Shown: piece by piece, positions 11,380-23,206 of the stretch
Position numbering within the stretch: the stretch's first letter is position 1
Layout of the letters: every line of letters starts with the position of its first letter
Assembly: GCA_911728435.2 (NCBI GenBank)
Contig: OU452199.1
Span: 2,738,860-2,802,859, forward strand
DNA length: 64,000 bases
Direction of reading: 5' to 3'
DNA from: Apoderus coryli
Taxonomy: Eukaryota; Arthropoda; Insecta; Coleoptera; Attelabidae
Program-made: the position numbers and the translations under genes
The notes under the pieces: model-generated
Database searches by the model: none
What the model was told of the DNA's origin: nothing
Seen by the model: only the letters and a program-made list of their open reading frames with translations

Positions 11380-12390
11380 TTATTGAACAATATTTCAAAA
11401 ATAATGAAAGCTTGGCAGCCGTAGCCATAAGTTTATTTCCGTAGTTTATCATTCATTTGTATCCAATTATTAACAAATAACTTACGGAACTTTAACTTCG
11501 ATTATTATGAAGAAACTTTATACAAATTCACTACTTCAGAATAAAATGAAATGGACTTAGTCTTTATACTGGTATACTGTAAAACAAAAACTAGCAAATA
11601 ATTCTTAACTGTGAGAAATCCAAAAACAATTAAAATATTTACTTTAACTTTATAAAATTGGTACATCTAGACCCTTCTAAGACTAAAACGAATCTCCCTT
11701 GAAAGTCCTATCGCCTTTCCAGAATTGCCTCATAAAAATGGCAAATACGTACTACAGAATAAAAACTGGGCAATAAGAAAAGAGAATTTTTAAAATATAT
11801 TCATATACAAATACAGCTACAGGGTGAGAGATTCAGAAATAAAATACATTTTTATGTCTACTTGTAATAATGGTTGTTGACGGCTAAGATGTCCTTTGTT
11901 GGAGATTTTTCAGAAGATCAACAAGGCACTACCGTTTGTACAGTTAGGAACAATACGATTATATAATGACTCCTTAATCTCCAGAAAAGCTAACTGGATG
12001 AAAACCCATATTATAATGGCCTGGAAACCTTGTTAACTCCCCAACTACTAGCTTCTGTATATAATAATAAAAGTCCGACATTTAATTTACATGAAGGTGT
12101 TTCGAGAATATTGAATGTCCTATAACTGAAACATCTGGTTATCTTTTCTAATATTATTATGCTTTTATCTTTGGACTAACTCATAAACAAACACAATATT
12201 TTCGTCTAGAAAAAGGTCGTTTTATAGGTATCAGTTCTTTTAGGAACATTTGTTAAAGGCACCAAAGATAATAAATTTATTACTTACAGATGTTGTATAA
12301 TATTTACGAAAAGATTAGACTTCTAGACACGATAGGTATAAAACTAAGAGAAAATATCCATATAAAAAAAAACCCAACTAGTATCCATAA
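11380..12390 (+). repeat. Diverged copy of the LTR-like family nested in the mariner at 15.5 kb
   Basis: Blocks such as ACTTACGGAACTTTA, TTCAGAATAAAATG and AACAAAAACTAG occur in the same order here and at 16257-16500. The distal part (CCAACTACTAGCTTCTGTAT onward) matches 31326-31680 closely. No coding sequence lies inside. Ends are approximate because terminal TG/CA dinucleotides and a target duplication could not be fixed. Confidence 0.55.
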
Positions 12391-12429
12391 TACCAGTGGC
12401 GTGGTGCCTTGTTACACATTGAATTCATG

Positions 12430-12640
12430 CAACACAGTTTCGACTATAAATCTCAGCACATCTAGTTCGCTCGCAGGCACAATTATTGCAGTATCGTCAG
12501 CAAACATAGAGACCTATCCCGTAGAACTGTAATCTGGCAAATCATTCACAAATATCAGGAATATCAAGGGACCCAATAAACATCCCTGTGGAGTTTCCAC
12601 ATCCTCATCAGATACAGCCTCACCCACTTTTGAAGTTTGC
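12430..12640 (-). pseudogene. CR1/Jockey-like reverse transcriptase fragment
   Basis: The minus strand reads VETPQGCLLGPLIFLIFVND, then after one stop MFADDTAIIVPASELD. These are the RT motifs PQG and the catalytic FADD. An in-frame stop and missing flanks show a dead fragment. A related 3' terminus (TTTATTGCCTAACAGG) lies just downstream on this strand at 12648-12720. Confidence 0.75.
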
Positions 12641-12647
12641 AACATTT

Positions 12648-12720
12648 CAAATGAAATAATAATACTCGTAATAATTATTTTTTATTGCCTAACAGGTTTA
12701 CGTCCAATAAAAAGACAATT
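12648..12720 (-). repeat. CR1-like LINE 3' end
   Basis: Resembles the 3' terminus at 51068-51185 and 52930-53060: an ATT-rich repeat followed by TTTATTG.CTAACAGG and AAGACAAT. It is probably an independent, heavily 5'-truncated insertion. Confidence 0.5.
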
Positions 12721-12930
12721 TTCTGTGATTAATTCTAGCTTAAATTTTAAATACAATACCTAAAAGGATAAGCATTGTAAATTTTACGACGATCCATGCC
12801 AAATCACTTCATATTTTTATATTGGTGGGTGCGAGGAGCTTCAGCAGCCATATATTCTTTAATTGGGGGTCAAAGAGTATACCGTTAGTATTTATACTAC
12901 TTTTAGCGTATTTGCTTCGGCTCAGTTATT

Positions 12931-14496
12931 CAGGGGCGGCTAGTCCTATGAGACAAGTGAGGCAGTGCCTTACTAACTTTTTAACCAATAACATTTTTTT
13001 ACTGTTAAAAAATGGCGCACAGATTGATAGATTGTATACCTATTATACCTACCACCAACCGTCAATAAAAACATTCATACTGGGCGTAATTTAATAATTT
13101 TAAGTCAGAGGCAGTGCCTCTAGTCCCTATGCACGGCGAGTTGCCACTTTTAATTATTGTTATCTACTACCACATTGATTAATATTAGTCTCCGATTTTT
13201 TTATTAAATAGAAACTGATCAGCTAACATTTTTATGTGTTGTATACAAAGTTTTTTTTTAATTTAATAATTTATGTTTACTAATTTATGTGAGTTGAGTT
13301 GATAATCTATTGTATTGCTATAAATTGCATATTTATTCATCCCAGGCATGTACTCATGTACGTATTTTATTTTCAAAGTATTTATTATAAGAGTACACAT
13401 TCCATTTAGCTCTATCAACGTTAAACTTGAAACACAATAATATCAATTGGAGTTGCACAATTCTGTCTAGCATAGTAGGTATTACTGCAGCAAAACATTA
13501 ATGTGTGAAACAAAGATGGAAAGTGAGACTGTGCCTCTTCATGCGTTTTTAGATATACAGCAAATTGAGTGACTGAAACAAAACATCCACGTCTGTTTTA
13601 TACCTTATACCCCTTCATTTACTACTTAGCGTTCTCTCGCTTTGACCTATTGATCATACATTATCTTTGATCTTTGTTCAATTCATCTTTCTGTTTTCTT
13701 TTGCTTTCTTATGTTTTGATTATAATATTATTATAGGTAGTACCTACCTATTTTGTAAATTATCATTATTTCCTTCTAGTTTGTCTTTATAATAATCACA
13801 CACACTATGGACAGGCAATAAATACAATAAATAAATAGATATTTAGTAATTTTTCGGGTAAAGATTCTTAAAGTGAAGCATTTTTTTTGTGCTAGTGTAG
13901 TGATAGTGAATGGTTAATATAGTATGGAAAATATAGATGTTCTAGGTCCCGGCTGTAGTGCACCAACGCCGACAGTAGTAAAAGTAAACGTAGATTTAGA
14001 AATGCGAAACTCTGGGGATATAATCAATTATTTAATATATCGGCGGTCATTTTCAAAGCGATACGACGATAAACTACACGTCGTTCAAGAATTAGCGACG
14101 CCTATTCCAGATTTAAGTAAATATTTAATAAATATTGGGTCCGCGGGAAAAACTAGGGGTTTTAATAATGATTGGACAAAAAGTTTGATTGGTTAGCTGG
14201 GAGCGCGGAGTTAAGAAAAAAAAATATCCTTGTGTCATGTTTTCAGTATCTAATAATACTAAGTCTAAAAATGGGTATTCTGATATAAAAAATTTAGCTC
14301 GTAGTCTGGCTATTCTCGACAAAAGTGCTGCACATATTGGATGTAAATGTAAATTACTTATCCGTTATTAATAGTTCCCAAATAATCAGCAAAGAATATA
14401 CATAATATTGTAATATTGGTAATTGGTAATCAACATTTTTTTTTATAAAAATCTTTGTACTGCGTCACAACCCTCAAAACTCACGGGCCGCCACTG
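12931..14496 (+). mobile_element. hAT element with terminal inverted repeats and 8-bp target duplication
   Basis: The left end starts CAGGGGCGGCTAGT and the right end is the complement of CAGTGGCGGCCCGT, the typical CAG.GGCGG terminus of insect hAT elements. The flanking 8-mers CAGTTATT (12923-12930) and CAGTTGTT (14497-14504) differ at one position, as expected for an aged 8-bp target duplication. At about 1.57 kb it holds only the N-terminal part of a transposase, so it is an internally deleted, non-autonomous copy. Confidence 0.85.
13924..14371 (+). pseudogene. hAT transposase N-terminus with TTF/ZMYM-type finger (frameshifted)
   Basis: The frame opens at 13924 and runs to about 14196. 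A shift near 14170-14190 then moves it into a frame reading FDWLAGSAELRKKK, YPCVMFSV, KNGYSDIKNLARSL and DKSAAHIGC. This WL..S.E..K.YP..FS..W..GYSD..NL pattern is the TTF-type zinc-finger region of ZMYM-like hAT transposases. The expected aromatic residue before the second block and some metal ligands are changed. The catalytic and dimerisation domains are absent. Confidence 0.75.
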
Positions 14497-14504
14497 CAGT
14501 TGTT

Positions 14505-15288
14505 GCGGTGTCGTAAATTTTACGAGTGTTAGTTTTAACGAAACTTAAATATTACTTTTTCAAACAGTTGTTTTTGTTTTTGTGGGATTTTATGATTTTA
14601 CACATATGCAATATAATGTCCAAAAAATTTCAAATGTTCCGGCCAATCCGTTCAAACATACAATCAAACGAAAGGCGCAGTCGATACATTTGATCAAATT
14701 TAATATTTTTGTTAATATCGTTAATCATTTTTATAAATAAAGTCGTGAAAATTACGAATGCTTAGTCTTCATGATCAAAAAAATATGCTTCGCTTTCTAG
14801 GGTTAAAATACAATATCAAAACTAAAACAATGCGAATTTAGAACGAATTTACTCTATAAATGAAATTAAAAGGAACCCACAGCTAAGAATTACAAAAAGG
14901 AAAACAAATTTAGCAAATGATAAATTAATACTAATAGATAAATTTGGAGAATTTCCACTGGTAATAGCTAGATGTAATTTATTATGTGTGATTAACAAAG
15001 TATTTCTCATATTTTTGTAATCAATATGATGTTATTTATGTCATTCATCTTAAAATACAGATTTCTATTTGTTGACAATTACATCATCACTATATATATA
15101 TTCTTGTAGAAAGTAAAATAAAATCGCATTTATAGGTATTAGCAGTGTTGTTTGCAATTGCACCCATATTTGCAACCGTCATGTATTACAATTTATTACA
15201 GTTTAAATTTATTTCGTTTCGATATGTATGAAATTAATAATTATACAGTGTATGTCTAAAAAATAGTGCATAAACATAGTATAGTAGA
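14505..15288. other. No gene recognised
   Basis: AT-rich sequence between the hAT and mariner elements. No motif was supported. Confidence 0.45.
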
Positions 15289-17866
15289 CGAGGGTTGCCT
15301 TTTATATTTCGCGATTTGGCAACCCTAGTGTTGCAACCTGGCAACTGACAGCTCTATATCGTAAAGTTGGACATTTTTGAGGTTATACGTACTCAGAACG
15401 TTTTGATATACAAGCGCTATTTGTGTTGTTTACAGTAACTTAAAAGATTCATCTCGGCCCAAAAATGGAATTAAATCGTCAACATTTTCGTGCGATTATT
15501 TTTTACAACTTTCGACATGGATTAACTCAGCAACAGTGCATGGATAAACTTAATTCAATTGTAACCTTATTGTAATTAGCGGGTGTTATATACATTCAGA
15601 AGAATACTAATTTTATAGCTCCATCCGAATGAACCCCAATATGCTATTCAATTTGTTACGGGTTCGATTCAATGTTTTACGAGCGGTTTCAAATAAAGAA
15701 GAACAAACAAAGAATATCATCTTGAATAATAACAGAATCAAATTATTATATGAAACAAACAAACAACTAAAATAAGCTTTATTAATCTGTATTGAAGTAA
15801 TGCAAAATTTACTTACCATTATAGTATTGTATCACTATCGGTCACCGACTTTAATTAAAAAGAAATATTTAATTGGTTGACCTTTTTGTCACTAATTTAT
15901 TGAAAACTTTATTAGAAAGGAAACACATTATTTTCGGGCTAAAAACAACTAATTTAATAATTAAAACTAATTAAAGAAATTTAATAACAATAAAGAAATA
16001 AATATGTATACATAAAAGAAAGAGAAAGAATAAAACAATTAAGCGATAATGAGAATTTAGAAGAAGATCGTAGTTATTACTTGTACTACTTAAAAATAGG
16101 AAAAAATTAATATAATTCGAATAATTATATTAATTCCTATACGAGACTTTAACATACTAGTGAAAACGGAATTTATTTCAATTACTAAAGAAATAACTTT
16201 AAACTTTATATAACAAAAACTGATTAAATAAAAAGGCCTTCAATTAAACAATATCAAAACTTACGGAACTTTATACATTTCACTATTTCAGAATAAAATG
16301 AGAAATGAACTTAGTCTTTAAACAAAAACTAGAAAATAATTCTTAACTGAAAAATTTACGTTCAAAAACAAATTAAAATATTTAATTTAACATTTATAAT
16401 TAGAGAAAACACTTCTTTACTCAACCAATGCTAGGACCATTCTGACATTAAAGTCTTATTCCTTTCCAGCATGCCTCATAAAAGTTACATAGCAGGTAAT
16501 ACAAAAATGAAAATCAACCAATCAGAAAAAAAGGCATTTAAATGTTAGGCCAACGGTTATTTCAAACATGTCATTCTTCGAATAAGAAAAACACGGTCTA
16601 TCTGTTTCTAGTCCTATTTATCTTTACAGAGTCTTTATTACTTTTCAACGGATATTAGACAAAAGAAAAGGTCTTTTTCTAGATAAAATTCTTTATCATA
16701 GGCACTCAATATATTATTCTTATATTACTTGCAGAGGTTGTAAAACCCATATCAATAGACGACAAGATAAACAGAAAATATCCCCTTACATTTTTATGAC
16801 TAAGTTTAGAATATTTGTATACAATTTACCTAAATAATATTCCCAAACTAATATAACCCATAAAACTCAGACATAACCACAGGGCCGGACAACAGTAAAT
16901 TCCATTGCCCGTTCGTTTTATTACACAATATTTGGCGATGAAGCTCCATCAACGACCAGTGTTTATCGATGGTATGGTGAATTCAATCGTGGTCGTAGTT
17001 CACTCGCAAGACGAGTTTCGTGAAGGTCGTCCACAATCAGTTGTTGTTCCGAAACCCATTGATGCTGTGCGCGAACTGATATTGCAAGATCGTCATGTGC
17101 CCTATCAAGAGATTGAGACAACTTTAGGCAATAGTGGAACCAGCATACATTCAATATTGCATAAACATTTGACTGTCATAAAAATTTTATCGCGTTGGAT
17201 CCCACACAATTTGTCAGTCGCTCAAAAAAAGGCTCATGTCGATTGGTCGAAAGAAATGCGCCCGAAAGTAAATAGCAGTCGACTGTATGGGTATTTCAAG
17301 ATGAGCCAAATTCAACAAAAGTTGTTCGCGCACGAAGCACTTCCAAGCAAATGGTCGCCTGTTTTTTCGGAAAAACTGGATGTCGCAACCGTACCATTAG
17401 AACAACGCAGAACAGTCAATTCTGAGTGGTACACAACCATTTGTTTGCCAGTTGTCTTCCCAGAAATCAGGAAAACCAACCGCCGAAGACGGATCACTCT
17501 TCACCACGACAAAGCGAGCTCTCACACATCGGCTCAAACAACTGCATTTTTGAGCACGTAAAACATCGATTTGATGAGTCATCCGCCGTATAGTCCTGAC
17601 TTGACACCGAATGACTTATTTTTATTCCCGTATGTAAAAAACAAACTGAGAAGTCAACGTTTTTCGACACCTGAAGAAGCGGTTGCTGCATTCAGAATGC
17701 ATGTTTTGGAGATTCCTCAATCAGAGTGGCAAAAGTGCTTCCACAAATGGTTCAAACGCATGCAAAAGTGTATAGATCTTCATGGGGAATATTTTGAAAA
17801 ACAATAAAGTGATTTTCGATGATTAATATTTGTTTTTGTTCTCCCGAAATATAAAAGCAACCCTCG
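15289..17866 (+). mobile_element. Mariner element interrupted by an LTR insertion
   Basis: Terminal inverted repeats begin CGAGGGTTGCCTTTTATATT at 15289 and end with the complement at 17866, followed by TA. The left flank reads GA, probably a mutated TA. The transposase starts MELNRQHFRAI at 15465 and reads to LNSI before the LTR inserted at 15560. It resumes after 16929 with FGDEAPSTTSVYRWYGEF in shifted frames and then EQRRTVNSEWYTTICLP, HHDKASSHTSAQT and SHPPYSPDLTPNDLFLF. It ends HGEYFEK at about 17805. Frameshifts near 16975, 17270 and 17560 inactivate it. Without the LTR the element is about 1.2 kb, normal for mariner. Confidence 0.9.
15560..16925. mobile_element. Solo-LTR-like insertion in mariner, 4-bp target duplication CAAT
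   Basis: The 1366-bp insert begins TGTAAC and ends ATTACA, so it has TG..CA type ends with inverted TGTAA/TTACA. It is flanked by CAAT at 15556-15559 and 16926-16929. Removing the insert and one CAAT restores the mariner reading frame exactly (LNSIFGDE), which fixes both ends. It carries no protein-coding sequence, so it is best read as a solo LTR. Its long length is unusual. Diverged relatives lie at 11380-12390 and 31326-31680. Confidence 0.75.
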
Positions 17867-18067
17867 TATACACGTAATTGATTCTACAGAAACGTACGAG
17901 TTTTCAACATCTATAACACGACTAACAGAACTTTTCAAACTCTCGAGGAATGTCATTCAAACGGATCCTATTAATTCTACCACAATTCCACATAAAGTTG
18001 GAAAAGTATTTTTTCTGCGTACCCTCCATTTAAGTTGGTGCTACATAATAAAACTATAAGATTTTTT

Positions 18068-18495
18068 CTTTATTGCTCAACAGAAAATCAAAATTACTTA
18101 ATCTCAATAATTACAATCCAAATAAACCGAAACAGAAAGAAAGAAACATCATACATTCAACTTAAATGTTTATTCAAAACACCCAAAACAGTACTTAAGT
18201 GATCAAAAAACATGTCACTCTCATCGCTTATTATATGTCTGACACATTGTGTAGACAGGCGACTTCATCAACAAATTGGTCCTAGGTCGGTCGTTATAAA
18301 ATAAATTAGAAGATCTCGAATTTTGCCTTGGTACCAAAAAATACAAGAGTTCAGCGCAATCAATCTTACTATGCAATATATTAAAAAGGAATTTTACTGC
18401 ATGAATATTTCGTCTTAAGTATGAAAAGACAGTAGTAGGGAGGTCGTCGTAACCCTGTATGTCCCAATTCTTCTGCAATTGTATCACACACATAC
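18068..18495 (-). pseudogene. CR1-like LINE C-terminus and 3' end
   Basis: The minus strand reads FLFNILHSKIDCAELLYFL, then PRTNLLMKSPVYTMCQTYN. This matches the C-terminal block of the elements at 26.8 kb and 56.1 kb (KIDCSELL, SPVFVMCNNFN). The start is lost by 5' truncation; the element runs out at an AT-rich 3' end near 18068. Confidence 0.7.
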
Positions 18496-19284
18496 GTTTT
18501 CTTGAAATAAAATGACTTCAGCACTTGTAAAAGCTCATTTTTTGCAGACAGAGTTCGCCAAAGAGTAGTGATGCTATACAGTTGATTTGAGATTCGTCAA
18601 ATGAGCCGGTGTTTTAGACTTTTGATTGTAAGGACACGCTGCTCATGGTACATAGTGTAGATTTTTCGCCTTATCAAATCTTTTTCCCGGCGCGGTCTAG
18701 ACTTTTTCTGACACCGGAATCTTTACGCTTCTTTCTTCACTCAATGGACTTTAGATTTATAACAGAAATATTACCTTTACTTTATATTATTGTAGGCGTT
18801 ACGAAAACTATGTCAAAGTCATATCTATTAACTCCTAGCTCCACCCGTATTATTTACATAATTTATTTCTTTATTAACTAAATAAAAAACGAAAGGATAA
18901 TAAGAAACATATGTCGAAAAAATGCACACCTACAAACATGTGTGTTTTTCATTAAATATTGTTATTGTAGAATTTGAATTCATTGATAGTGATTATAATT
19001 ATTTTTGCATAATTAGTAGTTTTTTTTTAGTAGGAGTTGATTATTTCCGTTTTGTTTTTGTAGAATTTCGTTTTTAACTTTTTTCAATATAATATTTTAC
19101 AAGGTTTTTTGTTTTCGCAGACTAAGCAGCAATTCCTGTAAAACGAATATAATAGTTTCAAGTATTTATTTGTACTTATAAATAACAGGATGGTTAAACA
19201 GTACTTTAATAATAATTTACTATTTATTTTTAATGAAATAATCCATTCCAAAGAGGAGCGATGAATAAATATATATAAAAAAAA
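18496..19284. other. No gene recognised
   Basis: AT-rich sequence. Weak open frames have no motifs. Confidence 0.45.
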
Positions 19285-19821
19285 CGACGTCAGCTCCATA
19301 AAAAAAAATATATTTTATATCATAACTCAAGGTACATTGCCCATGTCAGACATGTTTCGAGAAATCAAATATTCTCATCAGTAGTGACTTTCTGGTACAA
19401 GATTAACAAACTTTAGTGTTACCAATATAACATATTCTAAAATTAGAGATAAACAAATTTTATAATGTGTACAATTTGAACAGTAAATGTTTCTTACCAT
19501 TTTGTGAAAATTTTTTGTAAATTAAAACATTGTTTTATATAAAATTTAAAATGAAAATCAAAATATATTCAAAACTAAAATTATTTTATGGCATACTTAA
19601 TGCTTTCTTTTTATTTATCATCACAGATGTTTTAAATTTTTAAGGAAATTTTAAAAGTTTTTACGTTGTAACATGGACAGTTTATAATAATAATAGTCAA
19701 TTGTTAATAACAAAGTGTTGAGGTTATGTTTATACAAATTGATTTCTCGAAACATGTCTGACATGGGCAATGTGCCTTGAGTTATGATATTAAATATATT
19801 TATTTTGTGGAGCTGACGGCG
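19285..19821. mobile_element. Foldback element A with degraded hammerhead-type arms
   Basis: The inverted arms begin GACGTCAGCTCCAT on the left and end GTGGAGCTGACGGCG on the right. Each contains ATCATAACTCAAGG, then CCATGTCAGACATG, then TTTCGAGAAATC (or complements), about 90 bp of pairing around a 350-bp AT-rich centre. Each arm carries the GAAACATGT part of a hammerhead-like motif pointing outward. No protein is encoded. Confidence 0.7.
19345..19387 (-). ncRNA. Degraded hammerhead-ribozyme-like motif (foldback A, left arm)
   Basis: The minus strand has an intact CTGATGA, TTCTCGAAACATGT and C as the predicted cleavage base. Stem II is weak (only the two closing pairs remain) and stem I is shifted by three nucleotides. 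The right-arm partner at 19741-19765 keeps only the GAAACATGT half. Confidence 0.5.
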
Positions 19822-19899
19822 TTTGATTGATAATTTACTATTTATTATACAATGTATTGCAATAGTACTGTATCCCAATTATATATTTCACAATATACA

Positions 19900-20860
19900 C
19901 CAAACTTTCAATCTGATTTTATGTATAAAGTAAGTGTAGCAAAAATCGTTAAATTTTTCCAGTAATTTTATCTGTATTGATTTTGTGGAAGCTCTCCAAA
20001 TATACACTGTGTCCAAGATAAGAGTGGGATATAGCAATGGATTCTTGGAAACGGTAGGAGTTACAATGTCGGTTAAATTGGAGCAAAGTTGTACAATTTA
20101 AACAACTTTTAAAGTGTTTTCAAAATGTAACTAACTTTCGGAGTTTTTGAGAATTTTTGAAAAAACAATTTTTTGCGATTTTAGTGTTTATTTATTTCTG
20201 ACATTATTTTTACCGATATAAAAAAATGAAAAGCACTCTATGTAAGATAAAAACTGATGTTTTTGTGTAAAATCCAGACTTTTCATTGGTAGCTATAAAA
20301 AAAAATCAACTTTGTCGTAAAAGTAGGCGATTTTCTCAAAAAAAAAAAATTAAAATTTTTTAACCCTTCACAGTTATATTTGGAGTTATTTTATAAAAAT
20401 ATTTTAAAAGTAAGTAGTTTGTGACGCATTTTTGGTTTAGAAATTCAGGGCAGTGAAATTTTTGAATCTTATCTGTGATGCATTTTACTATTAACTGGGA
20501 TCCAATGTAGATCATTACTTTTACAAATTTCCTATATAAGATAAAAACTTATGTTTTTGTGTAAAATCCAGACTTTTCATTGGTAGCTATCAAAAAAACA
20601 AATTCAACTCTCTGTTACTTTTTGAGGAGAATATATATTTTCACTACGACGTTTCGTTTTTAAAAAAACATCATCAACTTGTTTTTTTTAAATACTATTA
20701 TAATTTTTAGCTCTCCATATCATATATGTAATATATATATGGAGACTATTAGTTTCATGAAAATTTTTTTTTTAATTTCACCGGAAATACTTGTTTTTGG
20801 TCATTTTATACATAAATAAGTAGTTTTAAAAAAATGTCTGTCTGTATCCACGAAAACGCA
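19900..20860. repeat. Repeat-rich sequence with ~60-bp direct repeats
   Basis: A block containing TGTTTTTGTGTAAAATCCAG and CTTTTCATTGGTAGCTAT occurs at about 20241-20303 and again at 20530-20592. A further hammerhead-like trace (TTGATGA, then a T-rich/A-rich stem and GAAACGTC) lies on the minus strand near 20645-20685, with C3 of the core changed. No gene was recognised. Confidence 0.5.
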
Positions 20861-22010
20861 AAAACCACTTAACAGATTTTAACCAAATTTCGTACAAAAA
20901 TACTATTGGACACGGGAAGGAGCTGATGAGATTTTGGAAAACATTCAGCGTAGGCAAGGGGTTTAAAAGAGGGTTCAAAAATTAAAAAAAATCATAGTTC
21001 TTAAACTTATCCGAACTACTACATAATTTTTTACGCATTTTATTGAATATAACCTAAAATATTGAACATAAAATATTAGACCACATTGGCGTTCGAAAAT
21101 AGTGTAAAATGGGGTAAAAAAGATTTAAAAAAAAACGTATTTCATAAACATAGCAGAAATATTAACTAGTTATTTACAGCTTTGATAGAATAGAACCTAT
21201 AAAATGTGTCATAAATAGTTTGCTTTCATAGGCGTTCGTAAATAGTGGAAAAGGGGTCAAAACATAAAAAATATATATTTCCTAAACTTATTCGAAATAT
21301 GGAATAATTTTTCAGAGTAGTTGATGCAATATAAGCTAAAAAATGTTTCATAAAAGAATTGGTTCACACAGGCGTTCGAAAACAGTCTAAAAAAAGGGTC
21401 AAAAACAAAAAAAAATGTTTCCCAAATATGCCAGAAAAAATGGCTAATTATATATATAGCTTAGATAACCTACAAAATGCAGCATAAAATTTTTATTTAT
21501 ATAGGCGTTCGTAAATAGTAGAAAAGGGGGTAAAATAAAAAAAATATTTTAAATGTAAACATTTTTATATTCAACTAGTTGAATTGGTGTTAAAAATACA
21601 CGAAAAAAATTAATGTACCATAGGCGTTCGTGAAAATCCTATAAAAGGGTCAGAAAAAATTTGTATCCATGATAACTCAAAAACCACTTAACGGATTTTA
21701 AACACATTTGGTACGAAAATACTACAGGATATTTATAGGTGGTGATTAACATTGAGCGTAGGCAAGGGGTTTAAAAGAGGGTTCAAAAATTAAAAAAATC
21801 ATAGTTCTTAAACTTACCCGAAATATTGAATAATTTTTTGTGCGTTTACTTAAATATAACCTAAAATATTAAACATAAACAATTAGACCACATTGACATT
21901 CGAAAAAAGTCTAAAATGGGGTAAAAAGATTAGAAAAAAACGTATTTCTTAAACATAGCAGAAATATTGACTAGTTATTTATAGCTTTGATATTATTTTT
22001 TACTTCTCTA
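20860..22010 (+). repeat. Degenerate tandem array, ~120-145-bp units within ~815-bp higher-order repeat
   Basis: The motif GGCGTTCG with variants recurs near 21084, 21230, 21371, 21502 and 21622, each followed by an AAATAGTG/AAAAGGGGTCAAAA-like block. A longer block (ACCACTTAACGGATTTTAA through GTAGGCAAGGGGTTTAAAAG) occurs near 20865 and again near 21676, giving a second periodicity. No coding sequence is seen; it lies just upstream of the CH2 exon. Confidence 0.65.
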
Positions 22011-22019
22011 AAGCAGGAA

Positions 22020-22080
22020 TAGTTGTCGTGTCCGAAAGTATTGATGCTGTACAAAAACTGACCGAAATGTTCAAAAAATA
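22020..22080 (+). pseudogene. Short mariner transposase trace
   Basis: Reads VVVSESIDAVQKLTE, resembling the VVVPEPIDAVRELI segment of the mariner at 17 kb (there VVVPKPIDAVRELI). Too short for certainty. Confidence 0.35.
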
Positions 22081-22270
22081 CATCGACGTTTCGACTGTAA
22101 TAAAGCAACTAACAATGAAGAATTAGGTGTTTTGATTAAGAGCCTCAAAATATAAATAGTGGTTCTCGTTGTCCACCTCGGGATTTTTTGTTTAAGCACA
22201 CGACACAATAATTTACATACCAATTTCAACCCAATGTATAATCCTAATTTTGTATTTTCTTTTCTTTCAG

Positions 22271-22550
22271 ATATCTGACATAGTAGTGGGTCAGGAACCC
22301 AACGTTTCTGCCAAAGACTACCTGCTCAGATGGGCGAAGCGTACCACAAACAAATATCCCGGTGTCCGTGTCCAGGACTTTACGAAATCGTGGCGGGATG
22401 GATTGGCGTTCAGTTCAATCATTCACCGTAACAGACCGGATCTCATTGATTGGGGTAGGGTGAGACATCAACGGCCTAGGGAGCGTATGGAGACGGCATT
22501 CTTTATTGCCGAGAAGGAGTATGGAGTTACCAGATTGTTGGATCCCGAAG
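22271..22550 (+). CDS. shot: shot exon: first part of CH2 (actin-binding) domain
   Basis: The acceptor TTTCTTTCAG at 22261-22270 opens in phase 0 with ISDIVVGQEPN, the end of the CH1-CH2 linker. CH2 hallmarks follow: LLRWAKRTT, VQDFTKSWRDGLAFSSIIHR, NRPDLIDW and EKEYGVTRLLDPE. Spectraplakins use tandem CH domains to bind F-actin while their C-terminus binds microtubules. Isoforms with CH2 alone bind actin more weakly. CH1 should lie immediately upstream in the protein but no CH1-coding exon was found in the 22 kb before this one. Phase 1 donor at 22551. Confidence 0.95.
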
Positions 22551-22900
22551 GTAAACTACTCTTGAATTGAGAACTAAATATGACATACGGAGGTCTTGCG
22601 GAACCAATAAAATTTTCCCGTGACCATTTCTGTGATTTGTTTCGTTTTCAGTCTAGTTTTTTATTATTTTTTTTTTTTGAGAGGTGTAGATCTAGGATTC
22701 AAATTTGATTTACACCAGTCTTCTACATGATATACATTGATTTGTAGCAACTAAGATGTTTCTCAATGCTGTTTATAAATATTAAAAAATATGCCAATAG
22801 CAAGTCCAAAACCTCTCCAATAGCACGATAGTTGGGCTCATAAAACCTCCTCAAAAAAGCAAAATGAGTTTTTGGCTGATGACATGAATAATTGTTTCAG

Positions 22901-23147
22901 ATGTGGACACACATGAACCCGATGAAAAGTCGCTTATCACTTACATTTCATCGTTACACGAAGTATTCCCGGAACCACCGTCAATCCATCCATTATACGA
23001 CTCAGAGTCCCAACAGCGTGTGCAGGAATACCGTGAAATTGCCTCCAGTCTCCATTTATGGATCAGGGAGAAGTACAGTTTGATGCAGGATAGATCGTTC
23101 CCACCAACTTTGATTGAGATGAAGAAATTAGCGGCTGAATCAGCGAG
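22901..23147 (+). CDS. shot: shot exon: end of CH2 and start of plakin domain
   Basis: Joined in phase 1, it completes Asp and reads DVDTHEPDEKSLITYISSL, the conserved final helix of CH2, then FPEPPSIHPLYD and LIEMKKLAAESAR leading into the plakin domain. The donor is GAG|GTAAGT. A strong match to the spectraplakin family. Confidence 0.95.
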
Positions 23148-23206
23148 GTAAGTCATCATAGCGTTTTCCTCTAAAGAATATTCTATACTAACTCAATGTT
23201 CAAAAG

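Noticed and set aside
20645..20685. Hammerhead copy with T-rich stem II
   Set aside because: C3 of the core is changed and the stem is only A/T homopolymer, which would pair by chance. Kept only as a trace within the repeat entry.
1..22270. Search for the shot CH1 exon
   Set aside because: No segment resembling the actin-binding helices of CH1 was found in any frame; it may lie upstream of the window.
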